A DNA stretch of 57,877 bases, taken from contig JAHJIQ010000048.1 of the NCBI GenBank assembly GCA_018823285.1, positions 1 through 57,877 on the forward strand, in the 5' to 3' direction. The first letter of the stretch is position 1; each line of letters starts with the position of its first letter. Under the pieces are notes generated by a model. That model saw only the letters and a list, made by a program, of their open reading frames with translations, searched no databases and was not told where the DNA came from. Below, piece after piece: positions 1-9,958 of this stretch. A program made the translations under genes and the position numbers. The stretch is from Pseudomonadota bacterium (GTDB taxonomy: Bacteria > Desulfobacterota > Desulfobulbia > Desulfobulbales > JAGXFP01).

Positions 1-193
1 CAGTTCAGGTGAATTTGCAGAAGATGTAATTGTTGCCATGCTTGATGCAATCATGGGTGCTGCCATAGAGTTCATCCAAACAAGCAGCACTTTATCCTTA
101 ACAATGGCCGAAAATCCAGCATGTTGAGTCAACCCGGAAAGATGAGCTCTTTACTTTTTGCAAACGTATAACTATCTGTCCATCATTAAACAT

Positions 194-1027
194 TCATCTT
201 CCGTAACCCAATTTTTCGACAACATTCCCTGAAAGTTCATCCAATAAATCGGAGAGGCCGGAATCAAAATAATTCTTCCAATCACCAGATATTCCTTTCC
301 GGAAGTGGGATTTTTGATCGAATTCTCCCTGATTTCTTCCGCCACTCATTTTTTTGAATGAGTGCGCATCCAGCACAGCACGCAAAGTAGCTTCTGACAT
401 TTCAATATCCAAATGAAATAAGAGTTTTTTGAATTCACAAATTTGACCCGGACCAGTAAGATCCTCATACTTTGTCAGCAACACCTTTGAATCATCACTT
501 TGAGCATCAATCCATGAGTTCAGGGCATCGAAAACGCCATATTCAGCCTGTGCATTCAAGCAATAAACCAAACCTTCAGAAATCCCCAGGGAGTTGAGCT
601 TTTTTCTATGGGTATGAGTAGCGCCCAATTCAGTTGAATGAGAAAATTTCATGGAAAAATACCATGAGATCACAATATCCCGTGGGTCACGTGACACAAA
701 AAAGGCTTTATAAACCTGTGGTTTCGGTATGGCCTTAAATGCCTCATAGCTGAGATACAGCGGCGAAACTATTGTTCTGGGTGGCAAAGAAATTGCGACA
801 CGATCTTCCGTAAGCCTGATTGATGGCTTGACGCCAGCTGGAAGATTACGGTTATAGTCAAAGGTTCTCAGGCCGCAATTTTTGAATATCCGGGCATCCG
901 ATAGCACGTCTCTAACCCATTGACTCGCAGTTTTCTGTACACAGCAATGATAAATATTCTCTGAAGAAGACCTGCGTTTTACTCCCAACTCGGCAAGTTT
1001 TCTTATCAAATATTTTGACAAGTTCAT
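194..1027 (-). CDS. Sulfotransferase family protein
   Basis: A 277-residue protein of the PAPS-dependent sulfotransferase fold. The likely 5'-phosphosulfate loop is at residues 26-42 (QKTASQW around 31-37, the Lys-Thr-x-Ser type seen in this family). The likely 3'-phosphate site is around residues 113-121 (SRDPRD then a Ser). The family moves sulfate from PAPS to a hydroxyl or amine of a sugar, lipid or small molecule; the acceptor cannot be read from the sequence. A GAGGG ribosome site lies 8 nt before the ATG. The gene is divergent from the glycan genes that follow, so sulfation of the surface polysaccharide is a reasonable inference. The region is AT-rich compared with the rest of the window. 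Confidence 0.8.
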   Translation of the reverse strand: MNLSKYLIRKLAELGVKRRSSSENIYHCCVQKTASQWVRDVLSDARIFKNCGLRTFDYNRNLPAGVKPSIRLTEDRVAISLPPRTIVSPLYLSYEAFKAIPKPQVYKAFFVSRDPRDIVISWYFSMKFSHSTELGATHTHRKKLNSLGISEGLVYCLNAQAEYGVFDALNSWIDAQSDDSKVLLTKYEDLTGPGQICEFKKLLFHLDIEMSEATLRAVLDAHSFKKMSGGRNQGEFDQKSHFRKGISGDWKNYFDSGLSDLLDELSGNVVEKLGYGR

Positions 1028-1243
1028 AAATTAACCCTCTTCAAATGGTTGATCCTCTTCTTAATATACCGGCAAATGAGCGGATATACAGGAGGAATCT
1101 CTGGTCTCAAATATGATTTTCTGCTAAAGGTTCAAATCATGCCATCCTATAAACACATCGGTTTATCTGTGGTTGGCTAATAATCGCACAAAAAACCTCT
1201 CGTCTTCTTTTAATTTGATAAAGCCTATATTTTTGAGATTTAA

Positions 1244-2539
1244 ATGATGACAAATATAAAAGTAACTCATTTCAATACACATGATATTGAAGGTGGCGCT
1301 GCCCGAGCGGTGTTCAGGCTCCACACTGGTTTATTATCTCAAGGCCTTGACTCAAAAGTGTTTGTACTGAACAAACACAGCGATGATTCACATGTTATTC
1401 AATTCAACTATAAGGTCCCGGAAAAGCTCACGACACGCCTCAGACAATTTCTTTTTTTCAGACAGATTCTTTGGGATTTTTCAAAATATAAGAGATCAAG
1501 ACCTCATGGGTTGGAACCCTTTAGCGATGATCGAACAGTCTTCAAAGAGTACATCACGGACCAGATGCCGGTGTCTGATATTGTCAATCTGCACTGGATT
1601 GGAGATTTTATCAGCATTGCCGATTTTTTTCGACTGTATCAAAAACCTGTCGTCTGGACCCTGCACGATATGAATGCCTTCACGGGCGGATGTCATTACA
1701 CCATCAACTGCGATAGATTCACAGCGGAATGCGGGCACTGCCCGCAATTGGGTTCTTCCCGGCAAAATGATTTATCACGTCAGGTATGGCACAGAAAGAA
1801 AAATGCATACTCCCGAATTAAAGCAAACAACCTGCACATTGTCACTCTTTGTAACTGGATGGGAAAGGAGGTTGCCCGAAGCCCTCTTATGAAGGACTTC
1901 CCTCTTTCAATTATTCCCAACGGCATTGATCATCACGTTTTCAAGCCTAGAGACAAGAACCTGGCACGCACCCTGCTCGGTATTGACGTAACAGCAAAGG
2001 TCATTTTTTTTATTGCTGAATCTGTTACGAATGAAAGGAAGGGCCTCTCTTTCTTGTTAAATTCCCTGGCTTTGTTGCAAAAAGATAAAAGCATCGTATT
2101 AATTTCTGCCGGCAAGGGCAAACCAGACATCCCTTCCTCAATATCGCATATTCATGTCGGCAACATCAGTAATGATATTATTTTATCCCATCTCTACAGT
2201 GCCGCAGATGTTTTTGTTATCCCCTCATTGCAGGACAATTTACCCAATACTGTTCTCGAAGCCATGGCATGCGGTTCGCCGGTAGTAGGTTTTGATACTG
2301 GAGGAATTCCGGACATGGTCCGCCCCGGCGAGACTGGTTACCTGGCTCCCGTTTCTGATGTGGGGGCTCTTGGTGAAGCTATCTCCTGCATGTTGTCCGA
2401 CTCTCAAAAACGTGCCGCCATGTCAAAAAAATGCCGAGAAACAGTGGAGAATGAGTACACCTTGGAAATTCAGGCACGGAGATATAAGTCTCTGTATAAT
2501 CGCCTGTACAAGGAAAATGTTGAAACAAAGAAGTACTGA
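1244..2539 (+). CDS. Glycosyltransferase, GT4-like (GT-B fold)
   Basis: A 431-residue retaining GT-B glycosyltransferase. The N-terminal half begins with a short strand and a glycine-rich turn (EGGAARAVFRLH near residues 17-28), as in acceptor-binding domains. The C-terminal half is a GT1-type donor domain with the conserved tract near residues 326-352 (a Pro-Ser followed by LPNTVLEAMACGSPVV), where the second Glu of the E-x7-E motif is visible. It probably adds a sugar to a lipid-linked surface glycan in the cytoplasm. ATGATG gives two adjacent possible starts. Base composition is low in GC (23 of 60 bases in 2041-2100). Donor and acceptor sugars are unknown. Confidence 0.85.
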   Translation: MMTNIKVTHFNTHDIEGGAARAVFRLHTGLLSQGLDSKVFVLNKHSDDSHVIQFNYKVPEKLTTRLRQFLFFRQILWDFSKYKRSRPHGLEPFSDDRTVFKEYITDQMPVSDIVNLHWIGDFISIADFFRLYQKPVVWTLHDMNAFTGGCHYTINCDRFTAECGHCPQLGSSRQNDLSRQVWHRKKNAYSRIKANNLHIVTLCNWMGKEVARSPLMKDFPLSIIPNGIDHHVFKPRDKNLARTLLGIDVTAKVIFFIAESVTNERKGLSFLLNSLALLQKDKSIVLISAGKGKPDIPSSISHIHVGNISNDIILSHLYSAADVFVIPSLQDNLPNTVLEAMACGSPVVGFDTGGIPDMVRPGETGYLAPVSDVGALGEAISCMLSDSQKRAAMSKKCRETVENEYTLEIQARRYKSLYNRLYKENVETKKY

Positions 2540-2629
2540 ACAATATAAGACCACTATATCCCACTACTCTCTCCTGCCACTTTTAAACCTCACCTCTACA
2601 TTCTTCACCCTGCCCCCACAAACAACTCC

Positions 2630-2659
2630 TTGATTTCAATTACAAATTCATGCTAGTAT
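2630..2659 (+). promoter_or_regulatory. Candidate sigma70-type promoter for the sugar-nucleotide genes
   Basis: A TTGATT box at 2630-2635 and a TAGTAT box at 2654-2659 are separated by 18 nt. Transcription would start near 2666, about 50 nt before the dehydrogenase ATG. The match is moderate (four of six bases in each box). Confidence 0.35.
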
Positions 2660-2717
2660 CGCATCTTTCGCTTGCTACACAGCACAATATTATCAATGCA
2701 AAGAGAAACTACACGCG

Positions 2718-4046
2718 ATGACCAATCATCCCCATCTTGCCGGATTAGCCAAGAAAATATCCAATCAATCCCTGACCCTTGGAATTATTGGCCTTGGCTA
2801 TGTTGGACTGCCATTGAGTCTTACTTTTCTACGAAAAGGGGTAAAGGTCATCGGTTTTGATCTGGACCAGACCAAAATCGCTAAACTCGCAGCAGGTAAA
2901 AGCTACATAAAACACATCCCCTCAACCGAACTGGCAGAGCACGTTACTTCCGGCAGATTTTCCGCCACCAACGATTTCAGCAGACTGAATGAACCTGACG
3001 GCCTCCTGATTTGCGTGCCGACACCGCTCACCGCCAGCCGTGAGCCTAATCTTGAATTTATTAAAGATACCGGGAAGACAATTTCCAAAGCCCTTCGCCC
3101 GGGGCAACTGATAATTTTGGAATCCACCACCTACCCGGGAACAACCGTTGAAGTCCTCCAGCCAATCCTCGAAAAAAGCGGGCGGAAAGCAGGTGTTGAT
3201 TTCGCCCTGGCCTTTTCGCCGGAAAGAGAAGACCCCGGCAACCCTGATTTCGGCACTGCTGATATCGCCAAGGTTGTCGGTGGCATCGACCCCGCTTCTC
3301 TTCAACTGGCCAGCGATCTATACAGGATTGTCATGACCAGAGTGGTCCCCGTCTCTTCCACACAAGCCGCAGAACTCACCAAGCTTCTGGAGAATATCTT
3401 CCGTAGCGTCAACATAGCATTGGTGAATGAGATGAAAATACTGTGCCTGCGAATGGGAATCGATATTTTCGAAGTAATAAATGCTGCAGCAACCAAGCCC
3501 TTCGGCTACATGCCCTTTTACCCTGGGCCCGGACTCGGAGGCCACTGCATTCCAATCGACCCATTCTATCTCACCTCCAAAGCACGGGAGTATGATATCC
3601 CGACCAAATTTATCGAACTTGCAGGCGAAATCAACACCGCTATGCCGAACTTCGTGGTACAGCGGGTTATGGATGCATTGAACGAACACGGCAAGGCCCT
3701 GAAAGGGGCAAGAGTCCTGATCCTCGGTGCAGCATACAAAAAAGATGTTGATGATGATCGGGAATCGCCATCTTACAAGCTGATGGAGATTCTGCAAAAT
3801 AAAGGTGCGGTCATCAGCTATAACGACCCACACATCCCCAAACTCCGTGCCACTCGTAAATACAATTTCAATTTGACCAGCACGGCTCTTTCTGCCGAAA
3901 ACATTATCGGTGCCGATTGTGTATTGGTTGCTACCAACCACTCCGCATACGACTACAACTTTATCTTTGATCACGCTCGCCTGATCGTTGACACCCGAAA
4001 TGTCTTTGCCGGCAAGGAAACCGGCAACAAACTCTTTGTGGCCTGA
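2718..4046 (+). CDS. wbpA: UDP-N-acetyl-hexosamine 6-dehydrogenase (WbpA/WecC type)
   Basis: A 442-residue member of the UDP-glucose/GDP-mannose dehydrogenase superfamily. It oxidises C6 of a UDP-sugar to the uronic acid with two NAD+. The N-terminal Rossmann motif GLGYVGLP is at residues 25-32. The catalytic cysteine is C277 in [10 protein letters not shown], and the spacing and the PFYL tail fit the UDP-GlcNAc/ManNAc branch better than the UDP-glucose branch. A C-terminal Rossmann-like domain follows. The gene is separated from galE by only 2 nt, so the two are probably co-transcribed. The substrate assignment is inferred from motif flavour, and UDP-glucose cannot be excluded. Confidence 0.85.
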   Translation: MTNHPHLAGLAKKISNQSLTLGIIGLGYVGLPLSLTFLRKGVKVIGFDLDQTKIAKLAAGKSYIKHIPSTELAEHVTSGRFSATNDFSRLNEPDGLLICVPTPLTASREPNLEFIKDTGKTISKALRPGQLIILESTTYPGTTVEVLQPILEKSGRKAGVDFALAFSPEREDPGNPDFGTADIAKVVGGIDPASLQLASDLYRIVMTRVVPVSSTQAAELTKLLENIFRSVNIALVNEMKILCLRMGIDIFEVINAAATKPFGYMPFYPGPGLGGHCIPIDPFYLTSKAREYDIPTKFIELAGEINTAMPNFVVQRVMDALNEHGKALKGARVLILGAAYKKDVDDDRESPSYKLMEILQNKGAVISYNDPHIPKLRATRKYNFNLTSTALSAENIIGADCVLVATNHSAYDYNFIFDHARLIVDTRNVFAGKETGNKLFVA

Positions 4047-4048
4047 AT

Positions 4049-5077
4049 ATGAAGAATCGGAAAATGAAAGTACTGGTTACCGGTGGAGCCGGATATATCG
4101 GCAGCCACACCTGCCTTGAACTCCTTGCAGAGGGACACGAGGTTGTAGTTGTCGACAACCTCGTCAACTCCAGTGAGGAATCATTAAAAAGGGTCCAGGA
4201 AATTAACGGTCAAGTGTTGGAGTTTCACCAGATTGATCTCAATGACAAACCTGCCCTAACAGATATCCTCGCCGACTCAGGAATCAACACGGTTATTCAC
4301 TTCGCAGGTCTGAAAGCAGTCGGGGAGTCAGTTCAAATCCCCCTACGCTATTACCAGAACAACCTCTCGACCACTTTGGTTCTCTGCGAAGTAATGGCTG
4401 CAACCGGAATCAAGAATATTGTTTTCAGTTCTTCTGCCACAGTATATGGTGATCCGGCATCTCTCCCGATCACCGAGGATTTCCCAGTCTCAGTTACCAA
4501 CCCATACGGCCGCTGCAAGCTGATGATAGAAGAGATTCTTCGCGACCTCAATATTGCCGACCCGTCCCTCAACGTGGCCTTGCTCAGATATTTCAACCCG
4601 GTGGGCGCCCACAAAAGTGGCAGGATAGGCGAAAATCCAAAGGGTATCCCTAATAATCTCATGCCGTTTATCAGTCAGGTCGCGGTTGGCAAACTGCAGG
4701 AATTGCTGGTCTTCGGCAACGACTACCCAACCCCGGATGGCACTGGTGTCCGGGATTATGTCCATGTGGTTGATCTTGCCCGAGGCCATTTAAAAGCCTT
4801 GGAAAAGCTCCAGGAAAATCCCGGGGTGATCACTTACAATCTGGGAACCGGGCGTGGATATTCAGTCCTTGAAATGGTTCATGCATTTGCCAAAACATCC
4901 GGCTGCGAAATTCCTTACCGTATCGTGCCGCGCCGGGCTGGTGATGTCGCCAGTGTTTATGGAGACTCAAGCCTTGCCAAAAAAGAACTCGGCTGGCAAG
5001 CGGAACTGGGCCTTGATGAAATGTGTGCAGACACCTGGCGGTGGCAATCAAAAAATCCCGATGGGTACTCATCTTGA
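4049..5077 (+). CDS. galE: UDP-glucose 4-epimerase (or UDP-GlcNAc 4-epimerase)
   Basis: A 342-residue extended SDR enzyme that interconverts UDP-sugars at C4. The NAD-binding motif TGGAGYIG is at residues 11-18, the catalytic Ser lies in SSSATVYG, and the YxxxK pair is Y153/K157. The length matches GalE. ATG at 4049 follows the preceding stop by 2 nt; a second in-frame ATG at 4064 would give the more typical N-terminus MKVLVTGG and may be the true start. Its place after the UDP-HexNAc dehydrogenase suggests it feeds UDP-Gal, UDP-GalNAc or their uronic acids into the polysaccharide. Confidence 0.93.
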   Translation: MKNRKMKVLVTGGAGYIGSHTCLELLAEGHEVVVVDNLVNSSEESLKRVQEINGQVLEFHQIDLNDKPALTDILADSGINTVIHFAGLKAVGESVQIPLRYYQNNLSTTLVLCEVMAATGIKNIVFSSSATVYGDPASLPITEDFPVSVTNPYGRCKLMIEEILRDLNIADPSLNVALLRYFNPVGAHKSGRIGENPKGIPNNLMPFISQVAVGKLQELLVFGNDYPTPDGTGVRDYVHVVDLARGHLKALEKLQENPGVITYNLGTGRGYSVLEMVHAFAKTSGCEIPYRIVPRRAGDVASVYGDSSLAKKELGWQAELGLDEMCADTWRWQSKNPDGYSS

Positions 5078-5200
5078 TCCTGGTCGGTATCTGATAAAAT
5101 TCAAGTCGGATTTGAGATAGAAAACCATATACGTTTATGGTAAAACATCCCTCACTTTTTAATATAGCGTTCACTAGAGATTCCATAACAGGAGATAGGC

Positions 5201-6337
5201 ATGGCGAAAAAAACGGCGTTAATCACCGGAGTCACCGGCCAGGACGGGGCATATCTTGCCGAATTCCTGCTGGACAAGGGATATGAGGTGCATGGCCTGA
5301 AGCGCCGGACGTCTCTGTTCAACACCGACCGGATCGATCATCTCTACCAGGACCCGCATGAGAAAAACAAAAGATTCTTTCTCCATCATGGAGACCTGAC
5401 CGACTCTTCCAGCCTGATCCATATTATCGCAAAAATCCAGCCGGACGAGATATACAACCTGGCCGCCCAGTCCCATGTTGCCGTTTCCTTTGAAGAGCCT
5501 GAATACACGGCCAACTCCGATGCATTAGGCGCCTTACGCCTGCTGGAAGCGATCCGAATCCTCGGCCTGGCCGGCAAAACGAAATTCTATCAGGCCTCCA
5601 CTTCCGAGCTGTTCGGAAAGGTGCAGGAGATTCCCCAAACCGAAAAGACCCCTTTTTATCCCCGCTCGCCTTACGCAGTTGCCAAACTCTATTCATACTG
5701 GATCGTTATCAACTACCGTGAGGCATACAATATTTTTGCCTGCAATGGCATTCTCTTCAACCATGAATCACCGGTCCGGGGCGAAACCTTTGTAACCCGC
5801 AAGATCACCCGCGCCCTGGCACGAATCAGCCTGGGCCTGCAGGACTGCGTTTACCTGGGAAACCTGGATGCAAAAAGAGACTGGGGCCACGCCAGGGATT
5901 ATGTTGAGATGCAGTGGCTGATGCTCCAGCAGGAAAAACCTGATGATTTTGTAATCGCCTCCGGGAAACAGTACTCGGTCAGAGAGTTTGTCGATCATGC
6001 GGCAAAAGAGATCGGCATCACTTTAAGCTGGCAGGGAAAAGGAGTTGACGAAATCGGAACCATCACCGCTCTTGATCAAAAAAGAACGCCCGATGCAAAC
6101 GGCAGAACCCCTCGCGTTGGAGATGTGATTGTCCGGGTTGACAAACGTTACTTCCGGCCGACCGAAGTTGAAACGTTACTGGGCGATCCTTCCAAGGCCA
6201 AAAAAAAGCTGGGCTGGGAAACAAAAACAACGTTTGCGGAGCTGGTGAAGGAAATGATCGAGGCGGACCTGGAAACCGCCAAAAAAGATGAGCTCTGCAA
6301 AACTCACGGTTTTAAAACCATGGATTTTCATGAGTAA
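5201..6337 (+). CDS. gmd: GDP-mannose 4,6-dehydratase
   Basis: A 378-residue enzyme that converts GDP-D-mannose to GDP-4-keto-6-deoxy-D-mannose, the first step of GDP-L-fucose synthesis. The dinucleotide motif TGVTGQDG is at residues 9-16. Also visible are the NADP-clamping region [12 protein letters not shown], the catalytic Y158/K162 pair in YAVAK, and the family signature [12 protein letters not shown]. The length is standard for Gmd. An AGGAGA ribosome site lies 6 nt before ATG. Six nt separate it from fcl. The 123-nt gap upstream contains a small ACCATA/TATGGT hairpin near 5126-5143 and may carry its own promoter. Confidence 0.97.
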   Translation: MAKKTALITGVTGQDGAYLAEFLLDKGYEVHGLKRRTSLFNTDRIDHLYQDPHEKNKRFFLHHGDLTDSSSLIHIIAKIQPDEIYNLAAQSHVAVSFEEPEYTANSDALGALRLLEAIRILGLAGKTKFYQASTSELFGKVQEIPQTEKTPFYPRSPYAVAKLYSYWIVINYREAYNIFACNGILFNHESPVRGETFVTRKITRALARISLGLQDCVYLGNLDAKRDWGHARDYVEMQWLMLQQEKPDDFVIASGKQYSVREFVDHAAKEIGITLSWQGKGVDEIGTITALDQKRTPDANGRTPRVGDVIVRVDKRYFRPTEVETLLGDPSKAKKKLGWETKTTFAELVKEMIEADLETAKKDELCKTHGFKTMDFHE

Positions 6338-6343
6338 AAAATC

Positions 6344-7342
6344 ATGTCATATCATACAAAATACTCTTTGCCCCTCTCAGTGAATGCAAAAATTTACGTG
6401 GCCGGTCACCGTGGCCTGGTCGGCTCGGCCATGGTCCGCGAACTGGAAAAGAATGGCTTTTCCAACCTGATCACCAGAACCCGCTCCGAACTGGATCTGC
6501 TCAACCAGGAGCAGGTCGACACCTTCTTTGCTGAGATCCGTCCTGAGTTTGTTATAGACGCTGCGGCTAAAGTGGGAGGGATTTATGCCAATAACACCTA
6601 TCCGGCAGACTTCATTTACGAGAACCTGAAAATCCAGAACAACATTATCCATGCCAGCCACGTAAATAATGTCAACAGACTGCTGTTTCTCGGCAGCTCC
6701 TGCATCTATCCGAAGCTGGCGCCCCAACCCATGAAGGAGGAATACCTCCTGACCGGGCCTCTTGAAGCGACCAACGATGCCTATGCTCTCGCCAAAATTG
6801 CCGGGATCAAGATGTGCGAGTCCTACAACCGGCAATATCACACCAGGTTCTTATCGGTCATGCCGACCAACCTCTACGGTCCGGGAGACAATTTCGACCT
6901 GGAAAACTCCCATGTCCTCCCGGCCCTGATCAGGAAGTTCCATGAGGCAAAAATCAGCGGGGAGAAAACGGTTACGGTCTGGGGCACGGGAAAAGCCCGC
7001 CGCGAATTCCTGCATGTCGATGATATGGCGAGAGGATGTATCCATCTTCTGGGGCTTGAAGAAGAAAAATTCACCGAGCTGATCACCCACCTCAAACCGA
7101 CCATCATCAATCTCGGCACCGGAAAGGACACCACGATCCGGGACCTCGCTGAAACGGTTCAGAAGGTGGTTGGTTTTCAGGGGGAAATAGTCTTTGACCC
7201 CGGCAAGCCGGACGGGACACCCCAAAAGCTGCTCGACATCTCAAGAATATCCGCTCTTGGCTGGCAACCGGAAATACCCCTTGAGCAGGGGATCAAATCA
7301 ACTTATGAGTGGTTTCTCGCCTCTCCGGAACTGAGGCTCTGA
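6344..7342 (+). CDS. fcl: GDP-L-fucose synthase
   Basis: A 332-residue bifunctional epimerase-reductase that completes GDP-L-fucose synthesis with NADPH. The nucleotide motif is [10 protein letters not shown] near residues 20-29. The catalytic residues known from the E. coli enzyme are all present with a constant offset of 11: C120 (SSCIYPK), Y147 and K151 (YALAK) and H190 (NSHVLPA). The offset comes from a short N-terminal extension. Directly downstream of gmd, so the pair forms a complete GDP-mannose to GDP-fucose module. Confidence 0.97.
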   Translation: MSYHTKYSLPLSVNAKIYVAGHRGLVGSAMVRELEKNGFSNLITRTRSELDLLNQEQVDTFFAEIRPEFVIDAAAKVGGIYANNTYPADFIYENLKIQNNIIHASHVNNVNRLLFLGSSCIYPKLAPQPMKEEYLLTGPLEATNDAYALAKIAGIKMCESYNRQYHTRFLSVMPTNLYGPGDNFDLENSHVLPALIRKFHEAKISGEKTVTVWGTGKARREFLHVDDMARGCIHLLGLEEEKFTELITHLKPTIINLGTGKDTTIRDLAETVQKVVGFQGEIVFDPGKPDGTPQKLLDISRISALGWQPEIPLEQGIKSTYEWFLASPELRL

Positions 7343-7447
7343 TCAGAATCGAAAATAGTTGACCGCAGGCAAAATGGAACGCTTTCCCCACGACTCGATG
7401 TCTTATACTTTATGCGATCTCCCGCAGGAAGCTGCAACATAGCACCC

Positions 7448-7834
7448 CTAGTTCCAGGTAAGAATCTCAAGCCAGCGCCTGTAGGAATAAACCGGGTCGG
7501 TCATCCCGGTCAACTCAATACCCAGTCTGGCTTTCTTTCTTTCCCCACTCTCTTCATTCCTGCGCCAGCAGACAAAACCCACAACCTTGAGGGGTGGTTC
7601 ATCGTCAAACACCCTGATCCTTACATCAACCGTATCGCCTTCACCCGGGACATCCTTGCTGTCGATCAGGATACCAAGCCCCCTGAGGGAAATATCGCTG
7701 GTCCGTCCGCTGAAAAGCCGGGCTCTGCCGCTGCTGTCACAATGGCGGCCAACAAAATCGTAGATCTGTTTCTTTCTGTCAAAACGACGACTGTCTTTGA
7801 CCGGTTCTATCTCCACAGACACCTCCCGATGCAC
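7448..7834 (-). CDS. PilZ domain protein (probable c-di-GMP receptor)
   Basis: A 128-residue single-domain PilZ protein. Both halves of the c-di-GMP signature are visible: RxxxR at R16-R20 and DxSxxG at D47-G52, followed by beta-barrel strands ending in GIELTGM. It starts with GTG, supported by AAGGAG 5 nt upstream. It lies convergent with fcl, between the glycan genes and a membrane protein. Control of polysaccharide output or pili by c-di-GMP is a reasonable inference but is not shown by the sequence. Confidence 0.85.
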   Translation of the reverse strand: MHREVSVEIEPVKDSRRFDRKKQIYDFVGRHCDSSGRARLFSGRTSDISLRGLGILIDSKDVPGEGDTVDVRIRVFDDEPPLKVVGFVCWRRNEESGERKKARLGIELTGMTDPVYSYRRWLEILTWN

Positions 7835-7908
7835 CTTTTCTCCTTCTCTACTATAGGATCGCTAAAAACCGTTTGTAAAGCATAAAAAAATCTGTTCTCC
7901 TGCTCAAT

Positions 7909-9039
7909 ATGACCCGCTCCCGCAAGCATATTTTTCGGCTCACGATTTTAATCGCCGCCCTCACGGCGACGTTCCTGCTCACCCATTTTCTGCAACGGTA
8001 TGTAGAAATCGGCCAAGAACTTCTCACCAACCATGATTTCAGCAGCAACCTTGAGGCATGGAAAACCAGACCGGCGGGCACCGGAGCCATTAACCTTGAA
8101 AGCGGCAATATCCTGCATCTGAGTTCTGAAGATACCGACAACTTCATCTCCATCTGGCAGGATCTCCCCCCACAACCTGTTGACTCCCTCCTGAAGCTCT
8201 CGGCATATATAAAAGTCCAGGATGTCGTCCAAGGCCCGAAGGGTTGGCACAAGGCACGCCTGATTCTCGATCGCCGAGACAGTTCCGGGAAAGGACAGAA
8301 ACTGCCTCATCATGCGGCGTCACTGGATGGTACGGCAGGCTGGAAACTCTATGAAGAGGTCTTCCGAATGGCTCCGGATACTGCAAAAATGTCGGTTAAA
8401 GCCGAGCTGGCAAGATCTTCCGGCAACATGTGGGTCCGCAAACCGGGCCTGAAACAGGTTTCGATAAGCCCCCTCTTCACCGCGATCAGGCCGCTCGTTT
8501 TCATCCTCTGGGCATTTGTCCTTGCCTGGATGTTCCATCCGTATTTTACGGGTAAACCGGGCGTGATTGCATCGACCGCCACCCTGCTCGTTCTGTCGGC
8601 CATTCTCGCCGGGACACTTGCCCCTGCCGTTTCAAAGACCCAACTTCAGGGAACGGGCAAGGAAGTGCTGATATCCATCGGTTCGAAAATCGACATGATC
8701 GGCAAAAACCTGGAAGAGCCCGGAGAAGAACATCCCTATGACGTGTATATCAAAAGAACTGAGATCGGCAAGATCGGCCATTTTCTGTTGTTCGGAGTTT
8801 TTTCTTTCCTGCTGTTCACCTGCGGAAAAACCATCCCCGTCGCCACCATTCTGGCAGACGCCGGGATCCTGGCCGGCACCACAGAACTCCTCCAATTCTT
8901 TACCGAAGGAAGAACTCCGAAACTCTATGACTTCGGTATTGATCTGGGCGGGATCCTGACCGGCCTGCTGATTTTCTTTTTGTTGTTCAGAAACAAGCGC
9001 AGAAGCAACTGGCAACTCGAACTGCCGGCCGATATTTAA
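7909..9039 (+). CDS. Membrane protein with extracytoplasmic beta domain and VanZ-like domain
   Basis: A 376-residue protein. An N-terminal hydrophobic segment (about 9-28) is followed by a beta-rich, probably extracytoplasmic domain (about 35-185) that opens like carbohydrate-binding modules (NHDFSSNLEAW). After it come several membrane segments. The C-terminal part has the VanZ-family pattern: a Lys-x-x-His pair in KIGHFLLFG, then TELLQFF and the FDIGVDLGG-like stretch near residues 335-350. VanZ-like proteins are small membrane proteins of mostly unknown function; the founder gives low-level teicoplanin resistance. Fusion to a binding module near an exopolysaccharide locus suggests a cell-surface glycan role, which is inference. 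Confidence 0.72.
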   Translation: MTRSRKHIFRLTILIAALTATFLLTHFLQRYVEIGQELLTNHDFSSNLEAWKTRPAGTGAINLESGNILHLSSEDTDNFISIWQDLPPQPVDSLLKLSAYIKVQDVVQGPKGWHKARLILDRRDSSGKGQKLPHHAASLDGTAGWKLYEEVFRMAPDTAKMSVKAELARSSGNMWVRKPGLKQVSISPLFTAIRPLVFILWAFVLAWMFHPYFTGKPGVIASTATLLVLSAILAGTLAPAVSKTQLQGTGKEVLISIGSKIDMIGKNLEEPGEEHPYDVYIKRTEIGKIGHFLLFGVFSFLLFTCGKTIPVATILADAGILAGTTELLQFFTEGRTPKLYDFGIDLGGILTGLLIFFLLFRNKRRSNWQLELPADI

Positions 9040-9164
9040 TCCTTGCACATCGCGCTCATCCGCAACAACTTCGAATCCGGTTTTCGGACGCCGGTCCGGT
9101 TCCCAAAACAGAAATTGAACAGGGTCGCCCAGGCAAGCAATCCTCCCGCCGGTGGGATCATGCC

Positions 9165-9914
9165 TCACACCTTTTTTGCCAGATAGACGCCGTAGCTGAA
9201 GAAGTCCCGATATTTTTCATACAGGGCTATTTCGTGCCGTTCCGCATCGACGACAGCCTTGGCCCGCTCGCTGTGGCCATGCCGCTCAAGGAACGCTTCA
9301 AAGCGATCCTGCATGGGGTGATAGTAATTCTCAAGCCAGCAATGTACCGGCAGGACAAAGTAGCCTTGTGGACTGTACCCATGTCGCTCAAGGAGTCCGA
9401 TCTTGTGTGATGCGACATCGATCTCCGGGTACTCCTTCTGCCAATGGGACTGGAGCTCCGCCGGCACCGTGGCGAGAAGCCAGGTGATTTCGGAAACGAT
9501 GAGCATTCCACCGGGCTTCAGAAATCGGCTCCAGGCGGACACCCCGGCTTCGAAGCCCATGTTGTAAACGGCACCTTCGGACCAGATCACGTCGAACGCC
9601 CCTTCATCAAAAGGCAAGGCATCCATGGAGCAGTTCAGCGTGGTGATCCGGTCCGCCACGCCTTGGTCGTTGGCTCTGGTTTGCAGCTCGTCGAGAAACT
9701 CCGCCAGGAAGTCCACGGCGGTGATCTGGGCATTCAACTCCCTGGCCAGGAGGATCGTCGATGCGCCGGTGCCGCAGCCGATATCAGCGATCTTCAACAA
9801 ACGAGAGCGGTCGAGTCCGCCCAGTTCCAGAGCCCGTTTTGTTTCAGCGTCCCCGCCTGGCCCTTGCCGTTCCGCAGTCCGGTGGAGGTCAATAAGCAGT
9901 TGAAAATCGTTCAC
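9165..9914 (-). CDS. Class I SAM-dependent methyltransferase
   Basis: A 249-residue Rossmann-fold methyltransferase. Motif I is IADIGCGTGAS at residues 42-52. The acidic residue after strand 2 is visible in ITAVDFL, and motif II/III lies in FDVIWSEGAVYNMGF. No N-terminal substrate-recognition domain is seen, so the acceptor (small molecule or lipid) cannot be named. It is convergent with the VanZ gene and only 44 nt downstream of the antiporter gene. It may be the last gene of that minus-strand group. Confidence 0.85.
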   Translation of the reverse strand: MNDFQLLIDLHRTAERQGPGGDAETKRALELGGLDRSRLLKIADIGCGTGASTILLARELNAQITAVDFLAEFLDELQTRANDQGVADRITTLNCSMDALPFDEGAFDVIWSEGAVYNMGFEAGVSAWSRFLKPGGMLIVSEITWLLATVPAELQSHWQKEYPEIDVASHKIGLLERHGYSPQGYFVLPVHCWLENYYHPMQDRFEAFLERHGHSERAKAVVDAERHEIALYEKYRDFFSYGVYLAKKV

Positions 9915-9958
9915 GGTCTTTCCTTTGTCATTATGGTTTCAGCAGTGTTCATTGCCTT

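Noticed and set aside
2..193. Open frames running off the left edge on both strands (about 40 codons)
   Set aside because: Too short and unrecognisable. No ribosome site or family motif supports a partial gene.
1076..1180. Small 34-codon frame between the sulfotransferase and the glycosyltransferase
   Set aside because: No ribosome site and no recognisable features; probably chance.
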